Assembly (NCBI GenBank): GCA_973895155.1
Contig: OZ316895.1
Span: forward strand, 10,850,001-10,914,000
DNA from: Marsupella aquatica
Lineage: Eukaryota; Marchantiophyta
Length of the DNA stretch: 64,000 bases
Direction: 5' to 3'
Shown: in pieces, positions 12,246-24,759 of the stretch
Layout of the letters: the number at the start of each line of letters is the position of its first letter
Numbering within the stretch: position 1 is the stretch's first letter
Notes under the pieces: model-generated
The model's input: only the letters and a program-made list of their open reading frames with translations
Told to the model about the DNA's origin: nothing
Database searches by the model: none
Made by a program: the position numbers and the translations under genes

Positions 12246-14285
12246 TTACATTAATCTGACCATGACCCATACTGCAAGCATGTGTTGTGAAATTTTGAAT
12301 TTGGTGTGAGGTGTTCTAGCAAGATGTCCTAATGTTGTCACTGCTTGCTCCTGAGGACTGGGATCTTCATCTTCGAGGAGCATTAGCACCAGGCTTGGCA
12401 GGAAATCTGTGAGTACATTATTCAGTACTCTAGATAGATCAATCGGGTCCACTTGAACTCAGTGTCATCCTGTCTTGGATCAATTAATTGTAGGCAGCAA
12501 ACACTCTCCTGAACACTCTCCTGAACACTATAGAGCTTCCTGGTACTAGCAAACAAACAAATGAATCCATATACATGCTGTCCAATCAATTCAAACTTAG
12601 ATATAATTGGACACAATCATATGTACATACTGAGATTATGGTGCAGTAGCTATTTGTATCATCACCTCCAATCACCCGTGCAACCAACCCAAGACCACCA
12701 AATGTACCAGGCACAAAAAACCTTGTATCATCACCTCCAATCTCGCCTCCAATTACCTTTGACTACTTGATCCTAGCTAGTAACCTCAGGTGAGAAAATC
12801 TTACAAAGGTGAGGCACACAATTTTTGTTCAAATGTGTAAAGAGATTCCATCATCAAAGAAATATATTGATTAATTACCGCTAGTCTCTTATTGATATTT
12901 GTGACCTTGAATAGTGGAACTTACATGTGAAATAGAAGTCTCTTGTCCAATCATGTGATGCAATCCAACTCTTTGTGATGGAGCTTTCCAAGACAGTGTG
13001 GTTTCTCACACAAAGAAGTATCCAACATTGTCAAAATGTTTTTCCATAGCAAAGTAAAGCTAGACCGGATTGATGGAATCCACCCTGAATATCTCAGCAT
13101 GGTCACTTGAATGATCAAGTGCTATCCAAGCAAGTTCTAGTGTTCTATCACAATTGTGAATCTCATTTTTGTCAACGCCATACAAATCATCATAGTCAAC
13201 TGAAGTGATCCATGCTAATTAAATGCAAAGGTCCATTTTGCTCCCCAAGGGATAATGAAACAATGACATGTTGTACATTGGCCAAGGAGGACAACACCCA
13301 AGTCGTCCAAGAATGAGCAGATGAGTAAGAGAAGTAATGTCATCAAATTCAAATGCCACAATCACTTTCTTGCCCATTGGTTTCAAATGAGTGGGATGAG
13401 ACATGAATAGATGGAGGATGTGCCTCACTGTAAAGATATTAGTTTGGTAAGCATCACCTGGTTTATCCCAAAGAAATTCTATGTCTGTACAATCTGTCCT
13501 GAACAATACTTCCTCACCATTATCTCCTACCATTGACACTTGAGTGTAGACAAGTGCATCAAAGAAATCTGATAGTGACTATCAAAAGCATGGAGGACAA
13601 AAACTTGATTTCATTTATATTTCAAGGTTGATTTGTCATTCCTGTTGCTCTAGCTAGACCACCACTTGATCATTCAGTCTGCAGAGCACTCCATTTACAA
13701 GAACACTTCCATAGAAGAATTTCTATCCTGTCTCTCAGCTGATTATCATTCTGAGGATTCAAAAGACTTTGGTCTGACCAATAAGATCTAAGACATGAAG
13801 ATGTCTTTCCACCAAGAGGAACATCAACCTCCACACCTTCTTGTCGCCCAACAACTATTCCTTTAATTTGTAGTAGCTTGCATTGATGGCAAGTCAGACA
13901 TTTTCAAAAATTGCAGTAACATCCATAATTGTTTTGCTTTTTCTATGCTAGTAACAACACAACCTTCTTGGAGCAAAATATGGAAGATGGAAGGGCTCTT
14001 GCTGGAAGTCCAATGATGCAGGGATACAAGGAACCATGTAACGTTTCCAATGATTGTCCTTTCAATTGGTCTTTGTGCAACCCATCTTTGTCTTGTCGTA
14101 CCTGAAAAAGACTCTGAAAAGAGTTGGTGGCAAAAGTACTGTGCATAACTTAGCTCATTGGATTTTTTATTTGACAATGTACTTATGCTGTTAATTATAA
14201 CCACTAACCATGCCCTCAAAACTATAGCACCAGAAATTTTGTGGTGACCATGTCTATATATGGATATCATCCAACAATTCTCCAT
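12246..14285 (-). pseudogene. Coding remnants, possibly of an armadillo/HEAT-like gene
   Basis: Several minus-strand frames look protein-like but do not join into one gene that I can defend. The frame at 12246-12452 contains an armadillo-style helix pair (LVLMLLEDEDPSPQEQAV, then TTLGHLA) behind a plausible acceptor (CTCACAG). The frame 13219-13539 (106 codons) and an open stretch at about 13650-13880, which ends in a stop, have coding-like composition but no family I recognise. The frame 13863-14285 (140 codons) is also unassigned. Internal stops between the pieces suggest a decayed gene; a real gene with small exons remains possible. Confidence 0.3.
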
Positions 14286-14289
14286 TCCC

Positions 14290-15165
14290 TTCTCATTTCA
14301 AGACAAGTACAATGTACACAAGATATACTTTAAACTAGAATCATGAAGTAGGCTATTATCCCTGCTATTATATATAGATCATATAGGGACCACATGTCAG
14401 AGGAGAATGACAATCCACTTTGCCGAGGGCTTTGTTTTTTGAGCTCAGATCTTTGATCTTTGTTTGCTGCCTCTCTTAAACACTTGCCAAAATAATGCAT
14501 TGCTTGAATATCTCATTTCATAGGTGAAAGCCTAACTGTTTGTTTATTGTGATTTTACACAACAATCTTTTCATTATTCCCTATAGTTGCAACAATATTT
14601 TCAGAATGTAACAAATTGCACCTACAACCATTAGAGCCCATTAACAAGGTCCTACCAATCTTACTCTGAGCTGGCCCATCCCCTATCCAACTCATGACCA
14701 TCGCTTGAATAATGCCCTCATCATTTATGATCTGACATCAAGGAAGAAGGAACCAAGAATCAAAATTTGATGAGAAATCTGTGGGGAAACATATATGGAG
14801 AAGGTTTCAGAACCGAGTTCAGAACCAAGCTATGAAACTAGAGGTGAGAGTGAAAGAGAAGCCTCCATAAGACGGGCCATAAGACCTATTACAAATTAAA
14901 CATTCATTTTCCAATAGCAGTCAAAGGGGGCGCCTGGGAAAGCTCTTATCTAAGTTGCCCCCTGACCTGATGACTGATATCAATGATCTCTATACTAGAG
15001 TGTTTTCCAGAAAACCAGCAAATGAATATAGTAACATATATGTGTCACTAGCTTGCAAACTTATCATCCCCGAGCACATGCCACATACAACAAGAACATA
15101 GAGAAGAAGAGAGAACATAGAGAAGAAGAGAGAACATTTTTCAGACATTTTCAATCTTGTCATAA
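14290..15165. other. Intergenic, no gene seen
   Basis: No recognisable feature apart from a short GAGAAGAAGAGAGAACATA tandem near 15103-15136. Confidence 0.5.
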
Positions 15166-15168
15166 TGA

Positions 15169-15680
15169 ATGCATGGAGATCTCAATAATTTCAAGCTAGA
15201 TAAAAAATCTTATAAGGACCTAATGGAGTTTATAGAGGAGTGTGTTCCCAAGCTCAAGGAGTTGGTGTTGACAATTGGAGGGATCAGTATGCATGTAGGC
15301 TGGACAGAAAATGACATCATGCGTGGACGGTTCTTGGACCACAAGAAGCACAACTCCACTAATAGACTACAATTCGATTGCCATCATTGAAGTAGAAAAC
15401 CAGACTTTTCTTGAGACTCTTCCCTTTGCAAACTCAGCTGTCATGCAGAATGAAGATTCTCCAGGCAAGTCAAAAGAAGAGTGCCTCACTACTACTCTGC
15501 CAAAGGATCACTCAAGTGTGGAGATGCAGGATGAAGAATCTCTAGCCAAGTCAAAGTGAGACCCAAAGTGGCTCACTCAAACTCTTCCAAAGGCTGACTC
15601 AGTTGCCATGCATGATGACTGAATCTCCAGCCAAGTTAGAAGACTTTGAGTGGCTCAATAATCCACCGCAAGTATCAACA
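15169..15680 (+). pseudogene. Frame-broken coding remnant with ~84-nt internal repeats
   Basis: A plus frame from 15169 encodes a lysine-rich 73-residue piece. A second frame, 15311-15559, continues with a repeat of about 28 residues whose core is an LP-x-A/D-x-S motif followed by an acidic MQ(N/D)E(D/E)S stretch and KSK. A third, stop-interrupted copy follows to about 15660. The same repeat seen across stop codons shows that the frame was once longer. The family is unknown to me. Confidence 0.3.
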
Positions 15681-15699
15681 AAGTCCATAGTCAAAGGAC

Positions 15700-17770
15700 A
15701 GAGCCCAACCTTGAATGACTTAGACTTAGTTTGAGTCAGAGGCATCAAAGGCAATAGTTGTTGGAGAGGGGTTTCCTTTTCATTTCACCAGAACATATTA
15801 AATGTGTGAAGAATTAAAAACAACTGGTAGTCGATGTAGGTCATGAGGGAAACCACCGACATCACAAAGCTAGGGACCTAAGGTACGCAAGTTAAGTTTC
15901 TTTCCTACAGCTCCTTCTATTGATAGGCCATATTGGCATCACACTTGCATGTACGTAGAAAAATATCTGTTATTAATCTATATATATTCATAAATTGACC
16001 TGTTTTTACATGTAAGAGCTCTTTGTGGAGGACTTGCATGCCATGCAAGGTCTAAACTTTCTACAATAGAGACTATATCCTCTGAGGTTCCACTCTCCAA
16101 CACCAATACAGATGCACATTCTCCAAACCAATCCCTGATCGACAAGCACAAAGACTACAAATTCTACTTATTGAAGCAGCCAAAAAAAGCAATTGATGAA
16201 TTCTACTTCGACATTCAACCATGTGTAGCCCCAATCTGAGCAAGATTCCAAGAAATTATTCAAACTCTATCAAAATTGGAGTATCTTCATCTCTTATATA
16301 CCGTTTCTCATGATGATTCATGACCCACTTCAAAATGATGTTAAAGACATGTTTGCATGTAGTATGATGCACAATGGGTTTTTTCATGAATGTGTGATTC
16401 CAAACATTCAATTATTTGATAGTCTAGATGAAGATGCAAAACTCACTATTGCCTAGGGCAATGAAACTCTCAAGCAAAAAAGGATCACAGCCTCAACTGA
16501 GGAGCTTCATATTAGCCACCCAGAATAGACAGTAGTATCTTAGTTACAATTATTCAATGAGCATGTCTCAGTGAATAATAAGATGACAACTCCATTTTTG
16601 GGGCATCAAAAAATGGAAGTCGCTGCTCTAATAGATCTTTTAGTTAGATGAGCGTTAGATTTCAAAATTAGCATTATAAATCCTCCAGCACCTGTGAATG
16701 TAAAGGTTTGCCTATTCACTCAACATATTGTGGATAAGTAGGAACTAGTGTGTGTTTGATATGGGCACCAATACATAACTAGCTAGTCATCTTTGTATAG
16801 ACCAGGCGCAAAATTTACAGGTCTTGACTCTTGAAACAACTATAACTTCGAAGACTTACTAGTTCTTTAACCATGCATTCTATCTCTCACCGATGATTAA
16901 TCTGCAACAGCCATCCATCTTCAACCATGGGTGTCCTGCTATATGGTAAGGATGGCATCCAAGTTTCTTGCAACAACCATCGATGTATAGACAACTGTAT
17001 GGTAAATATTGCATATTTAGTTTCTGAACTTAGGTTTAATTTCAACTGTGCACTGTATTGACTCAATGACGGTGCAATTTATTTTTCATTTAGTTAGAAT
17101 ATTGAGGTGTATTTTCACACTCGTAAACTGCATGTGCACCTTAGCTTGACTTTGCACTCATTTCTACTGCAATGGTCCACGATTCGCATTTGCACCTTTG
17201 CTACTATTAACCGTGTTAAATACTGTTAAATATGTAATTTTGCACCTAAGGCAAAAGCAAAAGCTTCTCGGTGTTTTAGGGTTTAGGGTACCCTAAATGT
17301 ACCTCGGTTAGATAGGTGATTGTGCTTGCTGCAGACTCCTAGCTGAAGACTGGTATCTGAGCTGTCTTCAACCAAAAGTAGCCTCACATACCCATCAAAT
17401 CTAAGTCCATAATTATCTAAGCCTTACAAAGCCGGAGAACTTACAAATTAACCTCCCTGTGAAAGGATTCTATCTGATAGTCAGAGCTAGTCAGATAGTA
17501 TGTAAGGGGGGCTTTACAAGACAGTGGGGGCCCTTGAGTGTCTCTCCATCCAAAGCAAAGTTGATGGCCATTTCCTTACACAAAAGTTAAAATGCCTGAG
17601 CAAAAATATATCAGGTCTGGAAGTAATCAATGCAATTCCCTGAAAACAAAAGGCAGTTTGTTCCAAGTTTTTTGACCACCTCAAGAGGAGGTCCAAGTTT
17701 TTGACAAACAAGCTTGTACACATCAGCAGAAAAGAAGACCCACAAGGGGCCCAGTGACATATGACTAGGT
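15700..17770. other. Intergenic with decayed coding-like DNA
   Basis: Around 16060-16800 there are short runs of coding-like sequence (for example a piece reading DKHKDYKFYLLKQPKK near 16141) broken by many stops in all frames. This suggests an old degenerate gene or transposon. No LTR, reverse transcriptase or transposase motif is visible. Confidence 0.35.
17274..17297. repeat. Telobox repeats forming a 16-bp palindrome
   Basis: Two plant telomere-type units TTTAGGG (17275-17281, 17282-17288) are followed by an inverted unit, so 17282-17297 reads as the perfect palindrome TTTAGGGTACCCTAAA. It is a short interstitial telomere-like motif (telobox). Confidence 0.7.
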
Positions 17771-17776
17771 TTTGTA

Positions 17777-17976
17777 ATGCTTTTGTTTGATTGTGTCCCC
17801 AAGTTCATGTAAAATGAAGTGTGGCCAATTCACACCTATGAATGGCTAGGATTGCATCCCTCACTTAAAAAGAAGGATGCTTTTGTTTGATTGTGTCCCC
17901 AAGTTCATGTAAAATGAAGTGTGGCCAATTCACACATATGAATGGCTAGGATTGCATCCCTCACTTAAAAAGACGG
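17777..17976. repeat. 100-bp tandem duplication (two copies)
   Basis: Copy 1 17777-17876 and copy 2 17877-17976, nearly identical (CACCTATG versus CACATATG is one visible difference). The unit contains the phrase TTGATTGTGTCCCCAAG. Confidence 0.93.
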
Positions 17977-17999
17977 AATTGCTACCCCCAAGTTCTTGT

Positions 18000-20900
18000 A
18001 AAGCCGCCGGTCCTTAGATGTGGTGATCGAAGCTCATTGCCCGAGATCGGTTGCTGCACCAAAACCTTCCATAAATACGAAAGTAAATGTATATTAAAAT
18101 GCATTTATCGGTGAAACTTACGTATTTCTTGGCGAGGTAGCCTTTATATGTGCGTGCGCTACTGCGCTGCTCTGTACGTTGTCGTACTCGGTCAATTACG
18201 ACTCGGTCACTCGTCGAGCGTTGTCTTATCTCTACAAGCTCACTCGTTAGAGCAACTTCACTCATCAATTCAAGTTTACCCGATCTAAGGATATCACGTA
18301 GGCTGTTTTCACATTGCTCACTCCTCTGTCAGTGAAAGTTGATGCTCAAAATTCATTCATAAGGTGCTTTATTAATCATGTGCAGGCCATGGTGGATTTG
18401 CACATAGGAGCTTTAGACAGTCATCACTGCAAGTTAGAGCCACAAGCAAAGTTCCTTCGCAGGGCCTACGGCAAATTATGGGCCTGCTAAAAACACATGA
18501 CCTTTGCAAACTATTGCTGGCACATAAATATTCGGGGCAGTCATCTGTCAGCTTCACGGGGCCCATCAGTCATTAGTCACCGTGCAATGGTCTTTTATGA
18601 ATAAGTAAGTGAAACAGAGATACATTGAAAGCACACATGACAATGATTCTGCATCCGTTACTCGAGTGAGAGACATTTTAACCAATCAACAATAGTCCTG
18701 CAGCGGCACAACAGAAAGAAGTAGCGCGTTCCTCACACGCACTGAAATAGTCGTACTCTTTCTAGGACTAAATTCAAACTCAAATTGAACATCGTTTCAG
18801 TTGAGTTCAGATTCTACATTAGGATCTTAATCTAACGCTACAAATTTAGACTAGTCGCCCCCCTTCTCGCTAACACTCCCATTAAGGAAGAGCAGAAAAC
18901 ATAGTGGCAAGAATTCCCTTCACACCTTTTCTCCAAAATCGTCGTTGTTCATCCGGCTACTCGTCACGACGCGTGACCCATTTCGCCGCTCGTACCTATT
19001 TTCCAATCCGTGAACGTAAAAGATAAAGAAATGTTGATTTGGTCTCATAGTTTCATCGGCAGCTACTGTACTTAGGGTCTGTGCAGAAACCCAAACTGAG
19101 GCGCGCAGTAACTCATACGCCCTAAGGAAGGCAGACTTCACCCCTTTAAAAGGAGCAGCACTGAGTAGGACTACTGCATAGATGGTAGATGCTCATGATG
19201 ATAGATCGAGAGCATAACTCCGACGTCTACGAAAGATGGCCAACACAGGGGGCCCGCTTCCGTTCTCGCTTCCGTTGTCAAGGGAGTGATAATTTCTTTT
19301 GATTCTCGTTCGACGTCAAGTATGTGAACTCTTAGATCTTAATTAACTCTTTGGTTGACGTGATTTCCAGCCATCGGTCGCTCACTTCCAGAGAGGGGAG
19401 CTGTTTTTTTCGAGGGCTCAGGCCTGCGCGCTGTCAAATATATATATATATATATATTCAAATGCTTTTTATTAGGTGAAACCAGCAAGCCGCGCGCATT
19501 TGTGACAAACAGTGATGTCGTAAGGAAAACGCCTAGCTTCTATGCTTCTCACATCTGGAAACTGTGACATTAATTGCAAGCGTGACCTTTCGGGCACCCT
19601 TGAATCTCACCCAATTAATTTACTTACATAACCGTGCAGGGTAACGGAGCACGTGAATTACTTGAGAACGTCGATTTGACACAATTGAATTCGGTCTTTT
19701 GAGTAAGCTAGGTCAACCTTTGCCTTTTTAAACGGTCCGAATTAAAACACCACAATTTCGTAGCAAATCACCCATATAGAGGTGGGCACCTGTTTCACAA
19801 TCCCTGAAACTTCCCAGAGCTGGAAGGAATCGGTTATTGAAACGAGCTTATTATTAGTTAGTCTTGATATTCATTCTCTGGCAGGTAAGGTAAGTCCTAG
19901 CTAGCACAACATATGTTCTTTAACTTGCAGAGTTACTTGCCTGTTGTGCAGGCCTACAAATCTCAAGCATATCGTTACATCCGACCATAGTAAAATTCCG
20001 ATTTTGACAGTACTTACAGTGTTGGACGACAAGCTCTCTCCATCTAAAATGGGTGCAAACTATAGACTGAAACTTAGATTGTAGCCAAGCTCGACATGTA
20101 TGGACACAAAGGAGAGTGGCTAGTAGTTGTAACGCAGACTGTATTTGAGTTTTCAGCTGGCCTGGTGCCAAACGTGTAGCTGTAAGCAAATCTCATATAG
20201 TCGGAAGTCAAATGTAAACTCAACGTTGGGAATCAACTAAATGATTTTTGGAACTTGCATGAGGTGTCCTATAGCTATGAAACGTGCAGGAAAGTAGTCC
20301 TCCGATTGATGGGATGCTTTCTGGGGAATTAAGACCAAGCAGTTTTTTTGAGTTGGGCTGGTTTCTCACAGGTCCGCTTATCTTCGAAGTCCGCCAGTAC
20401 ATCAAAGTTTAGATCGAAGAGGTGTTGATAGGTCCTTCTCATGCTCCTCGATCTCCTAAAGCCCTAAATCTGATCGTATTCACTCCCAGCTCAGTTGGTT
20501 CCTGCCAGATCCGAAAATCAATAGAGTATAAAAACCTGAATGTGATTTTTGAACGCCATTATATTTCAATTGTAGATCACAATAGAATCTGAACTACTAC
20601 ATTTAGTTGTCAGGCATGGCAATCATCTCTCCAACCAACAACATCTAGACGTCTGAGAAATTGTGCATTGGACAATTGTCATAATGCGGTCGTTCGATCA
20701 CGGCACCCAAATCCGGAATTAATAGCGGACTCTCTCTCTTTTGATATTCTAGGATAACTTCACTTGTCCTTAATTAGGATCAAACTCAGTGTCGCCTGGT
20801 CAAATATTGGAAAGGACTGATCGAACTGGAGAACTTAGGTTCACCAGCAAACTTTCACTTAGAGAAATGTTAACCTCCTTAGATGGTAAAAGGAGGGATC

Positions 20901-21050
20901 TGATGTAGCCATATATCACTCTCGACGGATAGGCGTCTACAAAAGGCGTTTAAAGCAAATCATAATCCATCTGGCATATGAATTGGAAGTTTGACAAACT
21001 CAAGATTGTAATTAAATAGGTAAGTCACAGTACCTTAGACTGCAGTCGCA
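18000..21050. other. Intergenic, no gene seen
   Basis: No supported gene. It contains a (TA)n microsatellite at about 19437-19459. Short frames on both strands lack motifs. Confidence 0.5.
19437..19459. repeat. (TA)n microsatellite
   Basis: About eleven uninterrupted TA dinucleotides. Confidence 0.9.
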
Positions 21051-21053
21051 TTC

Positions 21054-21467
21054 CTAACCAGGGAGGCCGGAGGTGGAGGTTATATAGTACAGCTGAGAGT
21101 AGGTGCCGTCGGCATCGTAGATGCCCTGCACCAAGTTATTTTCGACGCATTGCGCCAGCACCTCATTCACGTAGTTCCCTGCGTCGGCACAATTCATGCA
21201 GAACTGATTTCCCGGTATCGAGCCGCAGATGCTAGCCGCGGCATTCCCGAAAGTGCTCACTACGGTGCAGATGTTGTTGGTCTGGCAGCACCGACCAGTA
21301 TTCAGGCGAAGGTCTTGCACTAACGTCGCTGCATCACTGAACGGAGCGTCTCCTCCAATCACCCTTATGCAATATACTTCCGGCGCCGCCTCCACTTCCG
21401 GTTGCAGGCTGATTAGCACCATCGCCATCGCCACAGCCATGGCCACGCTCCCAGTCTTCATCTTCAT
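21054..21467 (-). CDS. Secreted cysteine-rich protein (Gnk2/DUF26-like or KP4-like fold uncertain)
   Basis: An intronless frame of 137 residues from the first ATG (21467); upstream in-frame codons include only a GTG. The N-terminus is a clear signal peptide: a basic MKMK start, an Ala/Met/Val/Leu-rich core, and likely cleavage after an AEAA-type site near residue 28-30. The mature part has eight cysteines, including a CC pair and a C-x8-C-x2-C motif, which is the hallmark spacing of the Gnk2/DUF26 (stress-antifungal) domain. The stretch PFSDAATLVQDLRLNTG resembles the start of that domain. The last conserved cysteine of DUF26 is not obvious, so a different small secreted fold such as the KP4-like group of mosses cannot be excluded. 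It should act in the apoplast; an antifungal or defence role is inference only. Confidence 0.6.
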   Translation of the reverse strand: MKMKTGSVAMAVAMAMVLISLQPEVEAAPEVYCIRVIGGDAPFSDAATLVQDLRLNTGRCCQTNNICTVVSTFGNAAASICGSIPGNQFCMNCADAGNYVNEVLAQCVENNLVQGIYDADGTYSQLYYITSTSGLPG

Positions 21468-21499
21468 AAAATGCACCTAATTTGTGGACCTAAAAATTC

Positions 21500-23840
21500 T
21501 TACTGCTCTTCACCCGAACAGCAATCGGTTATCTCAATGAGCTGGTACGTATCAAGATCTCTTCATCCGCAATACTCCAGACAGTGTTTTTCTGCATTCT
21601 GAAATGGAGTCTAATTTTGTTAACGTTTAGAATCTGCATTTAATTAAGAAGCCTCAATCGAGAATGGTCCCTGCCATATCACCCTCCCTCTCCCTGTAGG
21701 CTCTACCCGCTGCTCGTTCATCGTTTCTCATGGCATAATTCTCACCTTCTTGCGTAGGAATCTTCTGACATCTCTGTGATCATCTTGCTCCGCGTTTCAT
21801 CTGGCTCCGCGTTTTAGCTACAGATGTCTCAACTTTTTCACCAATGTTTTCCATGTCCATTCTCTTGTACATGACACCTGAGCCACGAGCCATCCTGTTT
21901 GTTTTGCTTGGCTCATTCAAGGGCTTTGGAAGTAGAGTATTGAATTGTACACCCATTCGGCTAGAGTAAATAATGTTACGTTGAAGACAAAAAAAAACAT
22001 AAAGCACAACCAACAATCAGTGTACGTTTGGAAATATAGTACAGTCAGCCATTTTGCTATTGTCAGTCACTCGTTATTTACAGTCAATGTTTAGTTTAGC
22101 ACCTACAGTACGTGGTTTGTTTCTCTACATCAGATATTATCTAGAATTGTTCAGTGTACGCTACTACCTATAGTTTCCAATCTGTCATTGTCAATTTTGA
22201 GGGGACGGTTTTGACAGAGAGTACCGAACACAACGCCCAATCTTACGTGTAGGCCACGTCTCAAGCTAGCTAGGTCCTGCTTTACGAAATATTTAGATAG
22301 TACTCCGATGGACAACTAATGTCGATTGTTCGATCAGGACGGGTCTAGATCCGGAAATTTGGACAAATTCTACCCCTCTCCCAGTTGCATTTGCGAAGCG
22401 AGAAATTACACTGCCATAATTATATGAGAACGAAGAATGAGAACTGCAGATTTAGCCGTCACTCGCGTTATTGAAATGGTCTGTCTAGCTGCGTTCCATG
22501 TTCATGCGTCCATGCTCTTTTGTGTTCGTGGAGATTTCACTCCTGTGAATGCCCTCTTGAAATTGAGCAGGAGTCTCTTTCATATTGGACTAGCTCACTC
22601 CAGGATAAACTCTACGTACGTGCAAGATCTATTCGGGAATTTATTTTAGTCGCCCACCATGTTCATGATAAGAAACTGTGGATAATTAATGATGAACCGC
22701 AGAAGTACCTCGAATTGTTTCCGTTGAAGCATCGTGAGCCCGTTAGAAAATCATTCATAGAATTGTCACAGTAAAGCAGTCATGCAAGAGGTCTAGCAAG
22801 TACTCTCCAGCACAGAAAGTCCTTAGTTTCTGTGCAAAAGTGTTCATTATAATTACTCTGCAGCATGTCCACTGAGCTTCTTCTTTAGAATGCTGATAGA
22901 CAACTATTGAAGTTGAAGTTGGAATAATGTAGAACTCGGCCTTCTCATCTCTCTAGTGTGATGACCACTACGCTTCTTCTTGACAAATTAAGTTGATGGA
23001 TAGGTTAAAATCCGAGTTCCCGCTAACGGTTTCTGATATAGATCTCTGTTTTCTAGTCTATCGAGTGACTTACAAGCGTACGCGTGACTCGCAATTACTC
23101 TGCCTCACAGTACCGCATTTGGACTGTGCAGCCAATGTTCCAGGGCTGCTCAATTAAGGGTGGACAGTGTATAGGGCCTACGAAGAAACTATTGTGACCC
23201 GTCATCAGTTCTCACAGTTTATCACACACAACTAGTACAGAGGACACCAATTAAGAGACGAATTCCAAGGTCATATGCCAAGTGAAATGCTCAAACAAGC
23301 CAGGAAAAACCCAATATTCAATCCGTATTATTGGGAAGAGACAGTAACATCATTCTAAATAATTAATCGAGAGCTGCAAAACACATGCACAAAAAGTCTC
23401 CAAAAGCTTCCCATAATTATCCTTGCCATGTAATCCATCATCATTACGCTCAAATAATTAACTGACGAGTCTGCGCTTCTGCTGTTTTTATATAGCAAAA
23501 TCAACTGAACAAGTTATGCGAAATGACAGTCAAAGTTATTCAGTTGCGACTTTGAAATCAATACTGTATCTAACGAAGACCTCTCTGGACTTGTTCTCCT
23601 CTCCGACTCACAGAATAATGTACAGCTCGTTGTCAGTAACCCAGACTCGGCCCATAACGTACCGCCGAATTTCTACAGGCACCTCTGCGTTCCTGGCATT
23701 GAGGTTTTGACGCAATGAGTCCGTGCAATAAAATCTACTGTTGCAAAGAAAATCGCTAACCACAACAGATGACTGTATGTGGAGTTATTAAAGGGAAACA
23801 TCGTCACAAGAACACGCTCATCATTACTCGTCAGAAACCC
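21500..23840. other. Intergenic between the secreted protein and GST genes
   Basis: No further gene recognised. The 5' flank of the secreted-protein gene and the 3' flank of the GST gene lie here. Confidence 0.5.
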
Positions 23841-23851
23841 TTCATCTCCAC

Positions 23852-24556
23852 TCATTTGGAAGCAGCAGCAGCGGTTGCTGCGGCAACTATGACATCGTAA
23901 ACTGCAAGAAAATAATCTTCGGATGGAACCACCGCTTTGTAACTTGGGCGTGCCACAATTGCCTCAATGCACTTGTGGAATCGAGGAATCTCCTCAGGCC
24001 CTGGGACGACAAGGCCAGCAACTTTTTCAGCCCGCAATATAAAATCCTTCCACGGAGCCAGAACAACATCCAGAAATCCGAAAGTCGCCCCCATAAAGAA
24101 CGGCCCCTCGGTAGAGTAACTGGTCATGGCCGTTTCAAGCGTCTTCAAGAATTTTATGGTTTCTTTCTGAGCGGCTTCCAGCTCTGGAGATCCAGCCTTT
24201 GCTGTCATTGTTTCCAGCAAATGGTCGAAGCTTTTGGTGACGTAGTCGGCCCAGAACCTAACCTCGGATTTCTGATGAGCCCCCTCAGGCATCAAAGGGA
24301 CTTGCTGCGGCCATTCATCTTCAAGGTATTCCATGATGATCAGCGATTCTGCCACTGGTTTCCCATTGTGGATGATCGTAGGGACCTTCTTCCAGATGGG
24401 ATTAGCCTCCAGCATAAGCGTTGGTTTGTTGGCGAAGTCGATATCGATTTGCGTGTATGCAATGCCTTTCTCGTTCAGAGCAATTCGCACGCGTGTTGCG
24501 TACGGACTGATCGGGGCAGTAAACAGAGTCACTGGCGCATCTGCAACGGCACCCAT
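23852..24556 (-). CDS. Glutathione S-transferase (tau/omega-like, soluble)
   Basis: A complete intronless frame of 234 residues, the usual length for a cytosolic plant GST. It conjugates glutathione to electrophiles in detoxification or specialised metabolism. The N-terminal thioredoxin-like domain (about 8-85) shows a SPYATRVRIAL helix whose Ser17 sits where tau, phi and theta GSTs have the catalytic Ser; lambda and omega enzymes have Cys there. The cis-proline is in the KKVP segment (Val58-Pro59), and the glutathione-binding Glu-Ser pair is Glu70-Ser71 in an AESLIIMEYL motif. The C-terminal all-helical domain follows, with a conserved FFMGATFGFLD segment and an Ala-rich tail. The class is uncertain: the sequence shares features of tau and omega/lambda enzymes. 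Tau genes usually carry one intron, so the lack of any intron is notable. The start ATG follows the pattern MGAVADAPVTLF with no closer alternative. Confidence 0.93.
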   Translation of the reverse strand: MGAVADAPVTLFTAPISPYATRVRIALNEKGIAYTQIDIDFANKPTLMLEANPIWKKVPTIIHNGKPVAESLIIMEYLEDEWPQQVPLMPEGAHQKSEVRFWADYVTKSFDHLLETMTAKAGSPELEAAQKETIKFLKTLETAMTSYSTEGPFFMGATFGFLDVVLAPWKDFILRAEKVAGLVVPGPEEIPRFHKCIEAIVARPSYKAVVPSEDYFLAVYDVIVAAATAAAASK

Positions 24557-24759
24557 TGTCTTGCGCTGGAACTGATCCTGAGAAGAATTCTATGAACTTG
24601 ACTGATTCAGAAGACAGTGAGTTCAGGCCGGTAATTTTTACCGGCTGCATTTGCAAGACAGACAAGTACCACGCGAAATGCACAACATAGTGAGATGGGC
24701 ACGCAATTTGCCCAGTAATCTGCAGCTGCCATCGATGCGGTTCATTTATCAAATCACTA

